Assembly (NCBI RefSeq): GCF_017991995.1
Contig: NZ_JAGOPN010000002.1
Coordinates: 1 to 64,000, forward strand
DNA: 64,000 nt
Source: Pseudacidovorax sp.
Lineage (GTDB): Bacteria > Pseudomonadota > Gammaproteobacteria > Burkholderiales > Burkholderiaceae_C
Direction: 5' to 3'
Shown here: piece by piece, positions 17,902 to 26,399 of the stretch
Layout: each line of letters opens with the position of its first letter
Numbering within the stretch: position 1 is the first letter of the stretch
The notes under the pieces: model-generated
Databases searched by the model: none
The model's input: the letters and a program-made list of their open reading frames with translations, nothing else
What the model was told of the DNA's origin: nothing
Position numbers and translations under genes: made by a program

Positions 17902-18342
17902 TCAGGTGGCGCTGGCCGGCCGTGCGGCCGCCGAGGCGGGCAGCCCGAACACCGCGTCGAACACCCAGTTGAAGACGAAGGTATAGACCAGGAAGAACAC
18001 CACCAGCGCCAGGTCCATCACCAACGCGTCCCACAGGCTGATCTCCAGCCACCAGGCGATGGTGGGCACCAGCAGCATCACCAGCCCGCCCTCGAAGCCG
18101 ATGGCATGCGCCACCCGGCGGCCCAAGCTGCGGCCGCGCTTGGCCTGGCGCGCCTCCCAGCGCTCGAACAGGGTGTTGAACAGCAGGTTCCAGGCGATGG
18201 CAATGGCCGAGGCCATCACCGCCACCACGCCGGAATGGCCCACGCCCTGCCCCGACATCCAGGCCAGCCCCAGGCTGGCCACCACGATGGCGATGCCTTC
18301 GTAGAGGCTGATGTAGACGACGCGGCGCTTGATGCCCTGCAT
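17902..18342 (-). CDS. PACE-family efflux transporter (AceI-like)
   Basis: 146 residues with four membrane helices arranged as two bacterial transmembrane-pair domains. Helix 1 contains the acidic residue expected for proton coupling (RRVVYISLYEGIAIVVASLG), and the second-helix signature AWNLLFNTLFERWE is present and repeated in variant form as FVFNWVFDAVFG. PACE proteins expel chlorhexidine and other biocides or polyamines from the inner membrane. The ATG at 18342 gives the standard length. A LysR regulator is divergently transcribed, the same arrangement as aceI/aceR. Confidence 0.9.
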   Translation of the reverse strand: MQGIKRRVVYISLYEGIAIVVASLGLAWMSGQGVGHSGVVAVMASAIAIAWNLLFNTLFERWEARQAKRGRSLGRRVAHAIGFEGGLVMLLVPTIAWWLEISLWDALVMDLALVVFFLVYTFVFNWVFDAVFGLPASAAARPASAT

Positions 18343-18383
18343 GGCTTTCTTCTTTCTGTCTGCTCGAAACACGTTGGATGACG

Positions 18384-18445
18384 GTGTCACTTTATTTCTC
18401 CCGCACTGACACATAAAGTCAGCTTCTTTCAGATTCACTGAAAGA
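18384..18445. promoter_or_regulatory. Operator cluster between PACE pump and LysR genes
   Basis: Three inverted repeats crowd this A/T-richer spacer: GTGTCA (18384-18389) with TGACAC (18407-18412), ACTTTAT (18389-18395) with ATAAAGT (18413-18419), and a perfect palindrome TCTTTCAG-ATTCA-CTGAAAGA at 18425-18445 ending five bases before the LysR ATG. The last has the T-N-A symmetry and size of a LysR box and would allow autoregulation. Confidence 0.55.
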
Positions 18446-18450
18446 TCGAC

Positions 18451-19359
18451 ATGCTCAACAGCGACGACGTCGCCCTCTTCCTCGCGGTGCTCGACCACGG
18501 TTCCTTCTCGGCGGCCGCCCGCGCCTTGCGGCGCGTGCCCTCGGCGGTGAGCATGGGCATCGCCCAGCTCGAGGCCGAGCTGGACCTGCCGCTCTTCGAC
18601 CGCGGCGGCCGCGAACCGCGCCCCACCGCCGCCGCCCGCTCGCTGGAACCGCAGGCCCGGCTGCTCGCCGCCCAGCTCAAGGCGCTGGAGGTGCAGGCGC
18701 TGGCCCTGACGCAAGGGCTGGAGGAGCGGCTGACGCTCGCCATCGCGCCGGAACTGCTGAGCGGCCCCTGGAGCCAGCCACTGGCCGCACTGGCGCAGAC
18801 GCATCCATCCCTGGAGGTGGAGGTGCTCGCGGCCCCGCAGGCCGACGCGCTGGCCCTGCTGCACAGCGGCCGGGCGCAGCTCGCACTGGTCTTCGAGCGG
18901 CCCAGCCTCGATGGCCGCGAGGGCTTCCAGGAGGTGGCGACCGAGACGCTGGTCGCCGTGATGGCACCCGACCATCCGGTGCTGGTCGCCGCCGGCGGCC
19001 GCCTGCGCGAGCAACACCTGATCGACACCCGCCAGATCGTGGTGGCCGGCCGCGACCCGGCGCAGCGCGATCCGCGCACCGTGTTCGCCCGTCACACCTG
19101 GCGCACCGACAACGCGCTGGCGGCGCTGAGCCTGCTGACGGCCGGCCTGGGCTGGGGCTGGTTGCCCCGGCCCTCCGTGCAGCCGCATGTGGCGGCGGGT
19201 GCGCTGGTGGAGATCCCCTTCGAGAACCTCAGCAACCGGCTGGACCTGTGGGTGGATGTGGTCTGGTCCAAGGAGCGGCCGCTGGGGCTAGGGGCGCGGC
19301 AGGTGATCGAGGCGCTGCGGCGCAAGCGGCCGGGAGAGAAGGAGCGTGACGGAAACTGA
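18451..19359 (+). CDS. LysR-family transcriptional regulator
   Basis: 302 residues. The winged helix-turn-helix occupies residues 1-60 (DVALFLAVLDHGSFSAAARA, then VPSAVSMGIAQLEAELDLPL and LFDR); the co-inducer-binding domain fills about 90-290. It is divergent from the PACE efflux gene and most likely activates it in response to an exported compound, as AceR does for aceI in Acinetobacter; this is inference from layout. The end of the coding region is basic and unstructured (RRKRPGEKERDGN). Confidence 0.9.
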   Translation: MLNSDDVALFLAVLDHGSFSAAARALRRVPSAVSMGIAQLEAELDLPLFDRGGREPRPTAAARSLEPQARLLAAQLKALEVQALALTQGLEERLTLAIAPELLSGPWSQPLAALAQTHPSLEVEVLAAPQADALALLHSGRAQLALVFERPSLDGREGFQEVATETLVAVMAPDHPVLVAAGGRLREQHLIDTRQIVVAGRDPAQRDPRTVFARHTWRTDNALAALSLLTAGLGWGWLPRPSVQPHVAAGALVEIPFENLSNRLDLWVDVVWSKERPLGLGARQVIEALRRKRPGEKERDGN

Positions 19360-19457
19360 AGGCGTTCTTCGTCGAGCGGTCGGCCCCGAGGTCAGGATTT
19401 CAGGACGTCTAAGCCAAACCAGGCCCGCTCCGGGCTCGGCGGGGCGGACTGATGTGA

Positions 19458-19568
19458 GAGCCTGACTTGCCCCCCATGCTTCTCCGGTACCTGCACGTCA
19501 TCGATCACCAAGCCGTGGTCAGCCGACTTGCACATGTCGTAGACCGTGAGCAGTGCCACCTACACGGC
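19458..19568 (-). pseudogene. moaC: Decayed moaC 3' fragment
   Basis: On the minus strand this stretch encodes [24 protein letters not shown] and EKHGG, matching the C-terminal part of the intact moaC about 2.8 kb downstream ([29 protein letters not shown]). It is broken: one Gln codon has become TAG, and one extra base follows the EKHGG codons before KSGS. The two copies differ at roughly a fifth of positions, so this is not a fresh target duplication. It marks the far side of the low-GC two-gene insert and looks like a displaced or foreign moaC end. Confidence 0.8.
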
Positions 19569-19847
19569 CCATAAATCAACGACTTATCGTGATTCTGGGA
19601 CGTCAGAACTGCCGCGAAAATTTGATCGTTGACCAACGCAGTTGGACACAACTTGGACAAGAATTTGCGCAAGCGGTGCGGCTACCACTACTACTGCGAT
19701 GCGGGCTTTAAGGTTCCCGCCTTGGGCGGGAAATCGGCTGTATCAGCATCAGCCAGCAGGCATACGCGTCCCCGCCCTCTCTAGGAACTTTCACTTATCG
19801 CAGATCGTTCTTCTAGGACCGCGACCAATAACTACTCGCTGCTGCGT
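19569..19847. other. Low-GC non-coding stretch with short hairpin
   Basis: No gene is evident between the moaC remnant and the HEPN gene stop. A perfect 8-bp hairpin with a 3-nt loop (TTCCCGCC, TTG, GGCGGGAA) lies at 19714-19732; there is no adjacent T-run on either strand, but it is the only plausible terminator for the two-gene operon. Base composition is visibly lower in GC than in the flanking core genes. Confidence 0.4.
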
Positions 19848-20930
19848 TCAACTGACCCATAGGCATTTGAGCGCGATGGTTTCAGTCACAGGCAGGAGCG
19901 TCGTCACCGCTGCATCAGCATCGGCGAACTGTTCATAGACCACACTCGAGGTTCCTGCGTGTGCAATCGCGCACCTGAGTTTGTAGAACCTAAGGACGCC
20001 TTTGTGATGCAGCAAAGGCGACCCATACAGCTTCCCGTCTTTCGCTGCGTTCCTGTCCAGAGCAGTCATGAAGCGATTGTTTGCTGCAATTTGTGTGTCC
20101 ACCTCCGCGCTGAACGCAATGAAGTCGGCCTGCATGTTGAGCGTATCGGCAAGTGCAACGAGTTGGTTTACTTCGGCGCCCACCTTCTCACTAGCGTCCT
20201 TCAATGCCCTAGTCGCATCGGCATCGAACTCCTGCATCAGGATGTTCTTGATGTTAGTGAGATAGCTATTTTCAAGAATGCGATATAGAGACATGAAGCG
20301 CCACTTCGGGTGGCTCACTGATCCCGCTTCGCTTAAGAGACGAGCCTGAACGGATGTCAGATTTTGATAGCCGGCTGCTATTGCGAGCGTTGAGCGTGTT
20401 GGCACCAGCCTGGGCACGGGTAGTGGTCTACTCAAGTCGCCGTGATGCAGACCGAACATCGCCGACAGCAATTGCAAACCCTGAGGCGGAAACAGCGTCG
20501 GAAGCGCCAGTATTGCCTTTCCTTTGAGTACCGTCCGCCACGCGCTTGTCACGCCAACGCCAGGGTTATCCCACTGGTCATGCAAAGGCAGCGTTGGATC
20601 AACTATGGCCCAGAGAACCAAGTTTTCCAAAGCGCTGCTCGACAGCGCGTCGGCTGAATTTTGAGACAAGAGACCGACCAGTACAGGTGCGGCGAGTCCG
20701 TCGAATGCAATGCTGCAGAACCGCTCCTGCGCTTCCACCTGGTCAACAAGTCGAAGCTCGTATTGGTCGCGCGTCGGAAACGAGGCTTCTCCGTCTTGCC
20801 TAGCCTGTTCATTGGCCAACAAGCCATCAAGGAAGTCATGCGATACGCGCAAATGGCCTATTAAATCGACGGCAGTCGAACCCTGGGCAAGGCCTACTGC
20901 AGCGCAGGTGGCTGCGGATAGTGGCTCCAT
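19848..20930 (-). CDS. HEPN-motif protein of unknown family (putative RNase effector)
   Basis: 360 residues, soluble, mostly helical, no signal peptide. I do not recognise the family. Near the C-terminus the sequence HKGVLRFYKLRCAIAHAG contains R319-CAIA-H324, the R-x4-H motif that forms the catalytic centre of HEPN ribonucleases found in toxins and phage-defence effectors, placed at the end of a helix as usual. The gene starts 6 bp after the stop of the DGQR protein gene, so the pair is cotranscribed. Codon use and GC are clearly lower than in the neighbouring core genes. The pairing suggests a sensor/nuclease plus RNase effector, but the function is untested. Confidence 0.72.
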   Translation of the reverse strand: MEPLSAATCAAVGLAQGSTAVDLIGHLRVSHDFLDGLLANEQARQDGEASFPTRDQYELRLVDQVEAQERFCSIAFDGLAAPVLVGLLSQNSADALSSSALENLVLWAIVDPTLPLHDQWDNPGVGVTSAWRTVLKGKAILALPTLFPPQGLQLLSAMFGLHHGDLSRPLPVPRLVPTRSTLAIAAGYQNLTSVQARLLSEAGSVSHPKWRFMSLYRILENSYLTNIKNILMQEFDADATRALKDASEKVGAEVNQLVALADTLNMQADFIAFSAEVDTQIAANNRFMTALDRNAAKDGKLYGSPLLHHKGVLRFYKLRCAIAHAGTSSVVYEQFADADAAVTTLLPVTETIALKCLWVS

Positions 20931-20936
20931 ACTGTT

Positions 20937-22076
20937 TTACCGAGCCGCTGCGAACCGCCAGCATTCAGTCATGGGAGTGTCACCCCCGCCGCGAACGTAC
21001 TCTTTGAACGCGTTGAAAACCATTTCGCGCGTCGCGCTACCCACATTCACTGCATTTGGGTCAGAGCCGAGTCGCAGCAAGTCATAGTCCTCGAGCGCTA
21101 GAGCGCTAGGGTTGGCTTTCGCGGCAGCAAGCAGCGTATTCAACGATTGCCAAAGGCGGGGCTTCAGAGCCTCGCTGCGCTCGAGCCAGCCAACCGCCGC
21201 AGCTAGACCCCAAAGCGTTGTCTCAGCCCCCAGGAAGCCAATACGCTCTGGTCCAAGGGCAAAATCCAACTGAACAAGCCAATTAACAAACTGCCTAAAG
21301 CCGTCGCCGCCACCTCCAGCAGCCACATTCTCAGGCACGGCATTCCCCAAAACCTCTATCGCCGACTCGGCCAGTAGTTCTTCCATCACCGTGTTGCGGA
21401 GGTCAAGGTTCGGTTGCCCTTGTAGCCACGCTTGAAAGGCCTGGGCCAACTTAGCTAAGGCAAATTGCCCGGGCTGCGTGCGTCGCCGGCTATCGGAGAT
21501 GCGGAAAATGTCAAGGCCCTGCACGCCGCTTAGATCATCGGTCAGCTTTGAGCTTAGGATCTCGACCTGATGCTTAACGGACATCGGCCGCTGACCCGCG
21601 TTCAGCAACAGCATGCGATATGCGATAGCCCCGAACGGAATGTTTAGCCACATTTCAAGACGCAGAGACCGATCTAGAAACTGGTCTAGCTGTGCTGGTT
21701 CGATTTCCTCCGCGGCCTGCCGTAGTGCGTTTGTCCTTTGCAAGCCGTCGATGACGTAGACAGAACCAGAATTGATCGTTGCGAAATCGGTAGTCAACGA
21801 GTTCAGCTGCTGATCCTGGAAAACGACATCGGCAGCGCGAGACAGCTGCACGTTTACCGCGAGAACAATCGGCGGAAGCACGCAGCCGCGCTTTAAATCG
21901 CTACGTAGAGTTGCGTATGCCTTTGAGCCCCGAATGATGGTCCGTTGAATCTTCAGGTTTTCCTCAGCTCCTTCCGTCAGTGCAAGGAAATCGCGATAGG
22001 TCGTGCTTGCCGTGACGCAGAACGAGTCAAGCCGATCATCTCGGTCGATGGACAAGGCGCGGATGTGGATTGGCAT
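20937..22076 (-). CDS. DGQR-motif (ParB-like/DUF262-like) protein of a two-gene island
   Basis: 379 residues from the ATG at 22076 (a TTG at 22100 would add eight residues; neither has a good ribosome-binding site). The motif VYVIDGLQRTNALRQ (107-121) is the D-G-x-Q-R signature of ParB/DUF262/DGQHR proteins, where it binds nucleotides or cleaves DNA. It is followed by LLLNAGQRPMSVKHQVEIL (157-175), resembling the INxGQxPLS region of DUF262 proteins such as GmrS and BrxU. The C-terminal half is helical and unassigned. It is first gene of a low-GC operon with a HEPN-motif protein, inserted next to moaC. A modification-dependent restriction or abortive-infection role is plausible, not shown. Confidence 0.72.
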   Translation of the reverse strand: MPIHIRALSIDRDDRLDSFCVTASTTYRDFLALTEGAEENLKIQRTIIRGSKAYATLRSDLKRGCVLPPIVLAVNVQLSRAADVVFQDQQLNSLTTDFATINSGSVYVIDGLQRTNALRQAAEEIEPAQLDQFLDRSLRLEMWLNIPFGAIAYRMLLLNAGQRPMSVKHQVEILSSKLTDDLSGVQGLDIFRISDSRRRTQPGQFALAKLAQAFQAWLQGQPNLDLRNTVMEELLAESAIEVLGNAVPENVAAGGGGDGFRQFVNWLVQLDFALGPERIGFLGAETTLWGLAAAVGWLERSEALKPRLWQSLNTLLAAAKANPSALALEDYDLLRLGSDPNAVNVGSATREMVFNAFKEYVRGGGDTPMTECWRFAAAR

Positions 22077-22100
22077 GATTATGTGAACCGTTTTAGTCAA

Positions 22101-22213
22101 TGCTAGCCGACGGCCGGTGCAATAACGACCTTTTAGGACACCGCGGCGGAAAATGCCCCAGCCTAGGCGCAGCCTCGCTGACGCAAGTAGATGTCGGTGT
22201 TAACTCTCGCCCC
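22101..22213. other. Junction between low-GC insert and moaC
   Basis: The stretch carries the upstream side of the insert operon (TTGACT at 22095-22100 is a good -35 match but no well-spaced -10 was found) and then changes to GC-rich sequence just before the moaC stop at 22214. The composition break around 22150-22210 marks the right edge of the insert. Confidence 0.4.
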
Positions 22214-22699
22214 TCAGGCGCCGACAACCCAGCTGCCGGACTTACCGCCATGCTTTTCGCGCACCTGCACGCCGTCGATCACCATGCCCCGATCAGCGGC
22301 CTTGCACATGTCGTAGATGGTCAGCAGCGCCACCTGCACAGCGGTGAGTGCTTCCATCTCGACGCCCGTCGGGCCCACCGTCTCGACCGTCGCGCGGCAG
22401 CGCACGGCGGGCACGTCGCCCGGCTCGGTCTCGAACTCGACCGCCACGCGGGTGATGGCCAGCGGATGGCACAGCGGGATCAGGTCGCTGGTCTTCTTGG
22501 CCGCCTGGATGCCGGCGATGCGCGCCACGCCCAGCACGTCGCCCTTCTTGGCCGTGCCCGACTCGACCAGCGCCAGCGTGGCCGCCTGCATGCGGATGCG
22601 CCCTTCCGCAATCGCGGTGCGGTGCGTGGCCGGCTTGGCCGCCACGTCCACCATGTGGGCCTGGCCCTGGGCGTCGAAATGGGTGAGGGGTGAGGACAT
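22214..22699 (-). CDS. moaC: Cyclic pyranopterin monophosphate synthase
   Basis: 161 residues. It converts (8S)-3',8-cyclo-7,8-dihydroguanosine 5'-triphosphate to cyclic pyranopterin monophosphate in molybdenum cofactor synthesis, in the cytoplasm as a hexamer. Typical segments are [38 protein letters not shown] (active-site Lys and His), [13 protein letters not shown] and [19 protein letters not shown]. The ATG at 22699 gives the standard length. It is divergent from the BepA-like protease with 53 bp between. Its 3' end abuts the low-GC insert whose far side carries a second, decayed moaC end. Confidence 0.97.
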   Translation of the reverse strand: MSSPLTHFDAQGQAHMVDVAAKPATHRTAIAEGRIRMQAATLALVESGTAKKGDVLGVARIAGIQAAKKTSDLIPLCHPLAITRVAVEFETEPGDVPAVRCRATVETVGPTGVEMEALTAVQVALLTIYDMCKAADRGMVIDGVQVREKHGGKSGSWVVGA

Positions 22700-22752
22700 G
22701 GGGCTGAACGATCCGGCGGGAGGCGCATCATACGGGCCGGAAAAAGCCACCG

Positions 22753-24399
22753 ATGCCGCGTCCGATGCCGTCTTCTGCCACCCTCCGCGACATGCCTGCC
22801 CCGCCGTCCGCCGCTGCGCGCGGTATCTCTTCGCTGCCTGGGCCGCGACGACCGCGGCGGGCTGCGCGCGTCGCGCTGGCCGTGGCCCTGGCGGGCGCCC
22901 AACTCACTGCTGTGCCCCTCCATGCCCAGACCCTGACGCCGGCCCGCCCGCTGCCCGGCCTGGGCGATGGCGCCGAAATGAGCACCGGCACCGAGCGCGA
23001 ACTGGGCGACCGCATCGCCCGCGAGCTCTACCGTGACCCGGATTTCATCGACGACCCGGTGCTCGCCGACTACGTCCAGGGCATCTGGCAGCCGCTGCTG
23101 GCCGCGGCCCGCCAGCGCGGCGAGCTCACGCCCGAGCTGGACGAACGCTTCGCCTGGGTGCTGCTGATCGGCCGCGACCGCAGCATCAATGCTTTCGCGT
23201 TGCCCGGCGGCTACCTCGGCGTGAACACGGGGCTCATCGCCGTGGTGGGCAGCCGCGACGAGCTCGCCTCGGTGCTGGCCCACGAGCTCACCCACGTCAC
23301 GCAGCGACACATCTCGCGCATGCTCACGCAGCAGAGCCGGCAGATGCCGCTGATGCTGGCAGCCATGCTGCTGGGCGGCCTGGCGATGAGCAAGAGCGGC
23401 CGCAGCGGGGGCGACCTGGGCTCGGCCATGATGGTCGGCGGCCAGGCCATGGCCATGCAGAAGCAGCTGGACTTCTCGCGCGACATGGAGCGCGAGGCCG
23501 ACCGCATCGGCTTCGGCGTGATGAGCCAGGCTGGCTTCGCGCCGCAGGGCGCCGCCGTCATGTTCGAGAAGCTGCAGTACGCCTCGCGGCTGAACGACAA
23601 CGGCAGCTATCCCTACCTGCGCAGCCACCCGCTGACCAGCGAGCGCATCACCGAGATGCAGGCACGCGTGCAGTTCCGCGAAGGGGCGCCCCCGCCGACC
23701 GTGGCCCTGACACCCGAGCACGCCATGATCGCGGCCCGTGCCCGCGTTCTGGGCCGCCCGGGCGTGGACCTGCTGCGCCAGTGGGTGCAGGCCGCGCAGG
23801 GCAGCACGGCACCTGCCAGTGCGGCCACCGCCGGCACCCTCTATGCGGGCGCCATGGCCGCCAGGGAGCTGCGCGATCTGCCCGCTGCGCGCAGCCTGGC
23901 GCAGAAGCTGCGCACGCAGGTCGGCACGGCCGGCGAGCCGGCCCGGCTGGCGCGGCTGCTGGCGGCCGAGATCGAGATGGGCGCCGGCAATGCGCCCGCG
24001 GCCGTCGTCCTGCTCGACGTGCGCGCCAGAACCCGTGGCGAGATGCTGATGGCCGGCCAGGCCGCCCTGCTGACCCGGACCCATGCCGCGGAGGCCGCGC
24101 CGGTGCTGCGCGACTGGGTGGCCACGCATCCGCGCGACGCGACCGTGTGGCGGCTGCTCGGCGGGCTGTACGACGTGGAAGGCGACACCCTGCGCGCCAT
24201 CCGCGCCGAAGCCGAGGCGCAGGTCGCCCAGCTGGACTACGTGGCGGCACGCGACCGCTTCCGCGCGGCCCAGGACTACGTGCGCGAGACCACCGCCAAG
24301 GGCGGCCGCGTCGACCACATCGAGGCCTCGATCGTGGACGTGCGTGCGCGCGAGATCGAACGCCTCGCGCGCGAGCAGATGGAAGAGAAGCCGATGTAG
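22753..24399 (+). CDS. bepA: Periplasmic M48 metalloprotease with TPR domain (BepA-like)
   Basis: 548 residues. An Arg-rich start and hydrophobic stretch ([15 protein letters not shown]) ending VPLHAQ form a signal peptide, possibly from a later ATG. The zinc site is HELTH at 177-181 with the third ligand in [11 protein letters not shown] (about 243-253). The C-terminal part consists of TPR-like helices. BepA degrades or assembles outer-membrane proteins such as LptD and is part of envelope quality control. The segment [20 protein letters not shown] is typical of the family. Confidence 0.9.
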   Translation: MPRPMPSSATLRDMPAPPSAAARGISSLPGPRRPRRAARVALAVALAGAQLTAVPLHAQTLTPARPLPGLGDGAEMSTGTERELGDRIARELYRDPDFIDDPVLADYVQGIWQPLLAAARQRGELTPELDERFAWVLLIGRDRSINAFALPGGYLGVNTGLIAVVGSRDELASVLAHELTHVTQRHISRMLTQQSRQMPLMLAAMLLGGLAMSKSGRSGGDLGSAMMVGGQAMAMQKQLDFSRDMEREADRIGFGVMSQAGFAPQGAAVMFEKLQYASRLNDNGSYPYLRSHPLTSERITEMQARVQFREGAPPPTVALTPEHAMIAARARVLGRPGVDLLRQWVQAAQGSTAPASAATAGTLYAGAMAARELRDLPAARSLAQKLRTQVGTAGEPARLARLLAAEIEMGAGNAPAAVVLLDVRARTRGEMLMAGQAALLTRTHAAEAAPVLRDWVATHPRDATVWRLLGGLYDVEGDTLRAIRAEAEAQVAQLDYVAARDRFRAAQDYVRETTAKGGRVDHIEASIVDVRAREIERLAREQMEEKPM

Positions 24400-24450
24400 G
24401 CTGGCCGCGTCAGCGCCGCAGCAACAAGGATCGAGTGGCCGCGGAGCAGG

Positions 24451-24558
24451 CCATGCCAGGGCACCCGAGGAACCGGCTTTGCCGGGCCTCTGGGTGCGCC
24501 CCCCTCCAAGCCGAAGGCGCCAGTGAGGGGGGAGCCGCAAAGCGGCATGGGGGGTGTT
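24451..24558. repeat. 108-bp dispersed intergenic repeat, copy 1
   Basis: Matches 27511-27618 base for base over 108 positions apart from about ten substitutions, in the same orientation. It contains two self-complementary parts: CCCCCCTC paired with GAGGGGGG, and GCCGC-AAA-GCGGC. Both copies lie between a plus gene that ends and a minus gene that ends, here bepA and the phage-holin-family gene, which suits a bidirectional terminator. Confidence 0.85.
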
Positions 24559-24565
24559 TCACTAT

Positions 24566-24913
24566 TCAGCGCCGGCTGGCGCCGATGGCGGCCTCGATGA
24601 TCACGCCGAAGATCGAGTACAGCAGCGAGCCGAACAGCGCCGCCCAGAAGCCGTCGACATGGAAACCGGGCAGCAGTCCCGAGGCCATCCAGAAGATCAG
24701 CGCGTTCACGACGAAGAGGAACAGCCCGAGCGTGACCAGCGTGACCGGCAGGGTCAGGATCACCAGCACGGGCCGCACGAAGACGTTGAGCAGCGCGAGC
24801 ACGGCTGCCGCGATCATCGCGCTGCCGAATCCCGAGATCTGCACCCCGCCGTAGAGGTAGGTGACCATCAGCAGCGCCAAGGCGCTGAGCACCCATTTGA
24901 GGATCAATCGCAT
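24566..24913 (-). CDS. Phage holin family protein (PF04020, YvlD-like)
   Basis: 115 residues with four membrane helices: MRLILKWVLSALALLMVTYL, FGSAMIAAAVLALLNVFVRP, VTLVTLGLFLFVVNALIFW and FWAALFGSLLYSIFGVIIEA. The helix 2 ending in NxFVRPVL is characteristic of this family of small inner-membrane proteins, often called holin-like though found in bacterial chromosomes without phage. Function is unknown. The ATG at 24913 gives the normal length. A second family member begins at 63832. Confidence 0.88.
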   Translation of the reverse strand: MRLILKWVLSALALLMVTYLYGGVQISGFGSAMIAAAVLALLNVFVRPVLVILTLPVTLVTLGLFLFVVNALIFWMASGLLPGFHVDGFWAALFGSLLYSIFGVIIEAAIGASRR

Positions 24914-24974
24914 GGCGCCAGCATAGCCGGTGGACCTGACGACGGGCCGCATGCCGGCCCGGCCGGCACGCCGC
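24914..24974. other. Short spacer, nothing recognised
   Basis: A 61-bp spacer between the holin-like gene and the next minus-strand gene; no repeat or terminator could be seen. Confidence 0.3.
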
Positions 24975-25448
24975 TCAGTCAGCCAGGCCGGGCGCCAGCA
25001 GCAGGAAGGCGGCCAGCCCCGCCAGGCCACCCGGCAGCGCACGTGCGCCCGGAACGAGCGGACGGCGAGGCGCCGAATCCGCCGCCGCCGGCACCAGGGG
25101 CTCCATGGCCGAGCCGATGCGGGGACGGCGCGCATCCACCACGCGGGCCGCGCCGTGCTCCAGATGCAGACGCTGCGTCAGTTCGACCAGCGGCCCCTTG
25201 GCCAGCACGGCGGTGGTCTGCGCGCCCTCGCGGGCCAGCAGGGGCCCCAGCGCTTCCTGCACGCGGGCGAACCACTTGGCGCGCCAGTTCTCGCGCGCGC
25301 TGTGGCTCACCCACTTGCTGATGCGGTGGGTCATGCGCGGCGCGCAGGCCACCACGATCCAGTGCCGGTCCGGCGCGGCCGGTGCCAGCTGGTCCAGGTG
25401 TTCCACGGCATAGGCCGCGTCGTCCACGTACAGGATGATCTTGTCCAT
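24975..25448 (-). CDS. Hypothetical protein with C-terminal membrane segment
   Basis: 157 residues starting MDKIILYVDDAAYAVEHLDQ, with an alpha/beta N-terminal part (HWIVVACAPRMTHRISKWVS; TTAVLAKGPLVELTQRL) reminiscent of the universal stress protein fold, and a hydrophobic C-terminal helix (GLAGLAAFLLLAPGLAD) that may tether it to the membrane. AGGAG lies 9 nt before the ATG. It lies upstream of the holin-like gene and downstream of the TerC gene on the same strand; similar proteins seem to be widespread hypotheticals in Comamonadaceae. No function is assigned. Confidence 0.72.
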   Translation of the reverse strand: MDKIILYVDDAAYAVEHLDQLAPAAPDRHWIVVACAPRMTHRISKWVSHSARENWRAKWFARVQEALGPLLAREGAQTTAVLAKGPLVELTQRLHLEHGAARVVDARRPRIGSAMEPLVPAAADSAPRRPLVPGARALPGGLAGLAAFLLLAPGLAD

Positions 25449-25530
25449 CGAGGGGCTCCTTGGGCCGGGAAAGTGGGGATGACAGAAGGAGGCCGGCCCA
25501 CCGAAAAGGTTCAGCCGGCCTCGAACGCGA

Positions 25531-26256
25531 TCAATGCACGGCCACCTGCTTGCTGCGGCGGGCCAGCACGGCCTTGCCGATGGCCAGCACCAGCAGCGCG
25601 CCAGCGATCTGGGCACCGTACTTGATCACGTCGGTCTGCGGCAGCTTCAGCATCCACTGCCAGCGGTCGGGGTTGGCCAGCACCGGATCGGTGACCAGCA
25701 TGCCGCCGGCGATCCAGCCCAGCAGCATGCCCCCGAGGGTGATGATCAGCGGATAGCGCTCCATCAGCTTGATGACCAGCTGGCTGCCCCAGACGATGAT
25801 CGGGATCGAGATCACGAGGCCCAGCACCACCAGCAGCAGCGAGTGGTCGCCGGCGTTCTGGGCGGCGCCGGCGATGGCGATGACGTTGTCCACGCTCATC
25901 ACCAGGTCGGCCACGATGATGGTCTTGATGGCGGCGAACAGGCGGTCGCTGCTCGCGACCTCGCCGTGGCCCTCTTCATCGGGCGCCAGCAGCTTGATGC
26001 CGATCCACACCAGCAGCAATGCGCCGACCAGCTTCAGGAAGGGCAGATTCAGCAGCGTCATCGCGAAGGCGATGAGCACCACCCGCAGGATGATGGCACC
26101 GGCGGTGCCCCAGATGATGCCCTTGGTGCGCTGCGCGGGCGGCAGCTTGCGGCAGGCCAGCGCGATCACGACCGCGTTGTCGCCACCCAGCAGGATGTCG
26201 ATGATGATGATCTGCCCGAGTGCGACCCAGAACTCGGGAGAAGTCAGAAAGTCCAT
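25531..26256 (-). CDS. TerC-family membrane protein, likely manganese exporter
   Basis: 241 residues, seven to eight membrane helices. The metal-binding motifs typical of TerC/Alx proteins are present twice: IDILLGGDNAVVIALA and ADLVMSVDNVIAIAGA, each with an acidic DN pair in a helix. The start at 26256 (MDFLTSPEFW) follows GAGGA at 5 nt. A yybP-ykoY manganese riboswitch lies in its leader, so export of excess Mn2+ is the most probable role, as for MeeF/Alx-type proteins. The longer open frame upstream runs into the riboswitch expression platform and is not coding. Confidence 0.92.
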   Translation of the reverse strand: MDFLTSPEFWVALGQIIIIDILLGGDNAVVIALACRKLPPAQRTKGIIWGTAGAIILRVVLIAFAMTLLNLPFLKLVGALLLVWIGIKLLAPDEEGHGEVASSDRLFAAIKTIIVADLVMSVDNVIAIAGAAQNAGDHSLLLVVLGLVISIPIIVWGSQLVIKLMERYPLIITLGGMLLGWIAGGMLVTDPVLANPDRWQWMLKLPQTDVIKYGAQIAGALLVLAIGKAVLARRSKQVAVH

Positions 26257-26399
26257 AGATTCCTCAATACCTGTGACCGATGAGCAGGCGGCTGGCGCCT
26301 GCCGGGGAGGGCAGCCCGCTGCGGGCTGATCGAGGAAGGTGCACCGAGGGGTGCACCATGGAACCGAAGGACGGCCTTGATCAGCCCGAAGCGGGCTCA
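26257..26399 (-). promoter_or_regulatory. Expression platform between Mn riboswitch and terC-like gene
   Basis: On the minus strand this segment holds successive stems: GCCCGC/GCGGGC near 26385-26397, GGTGCACC/GGTGCACC at 26339-26358, and GCAGGCG/CGCCTGC at about 26286-26303, the last one just before the ribosome-binding site. These can form alternative structures that decide termination or ribosome access. Which pair switches cannot be told by eye. Confidence 0.55.

Noticed and set aside
22700-22750. Upstream extension of moaC to 22750
   Set aside because: It would overlap the divergent bepA start region, and the conserved MoaC N-terminus begins at the ATG 22699.
24566-24913. Holin-like gene considered as part of a prophage
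   Set aside because: The family is common in bacterial chromosomes and no other phage gene lies nearby.
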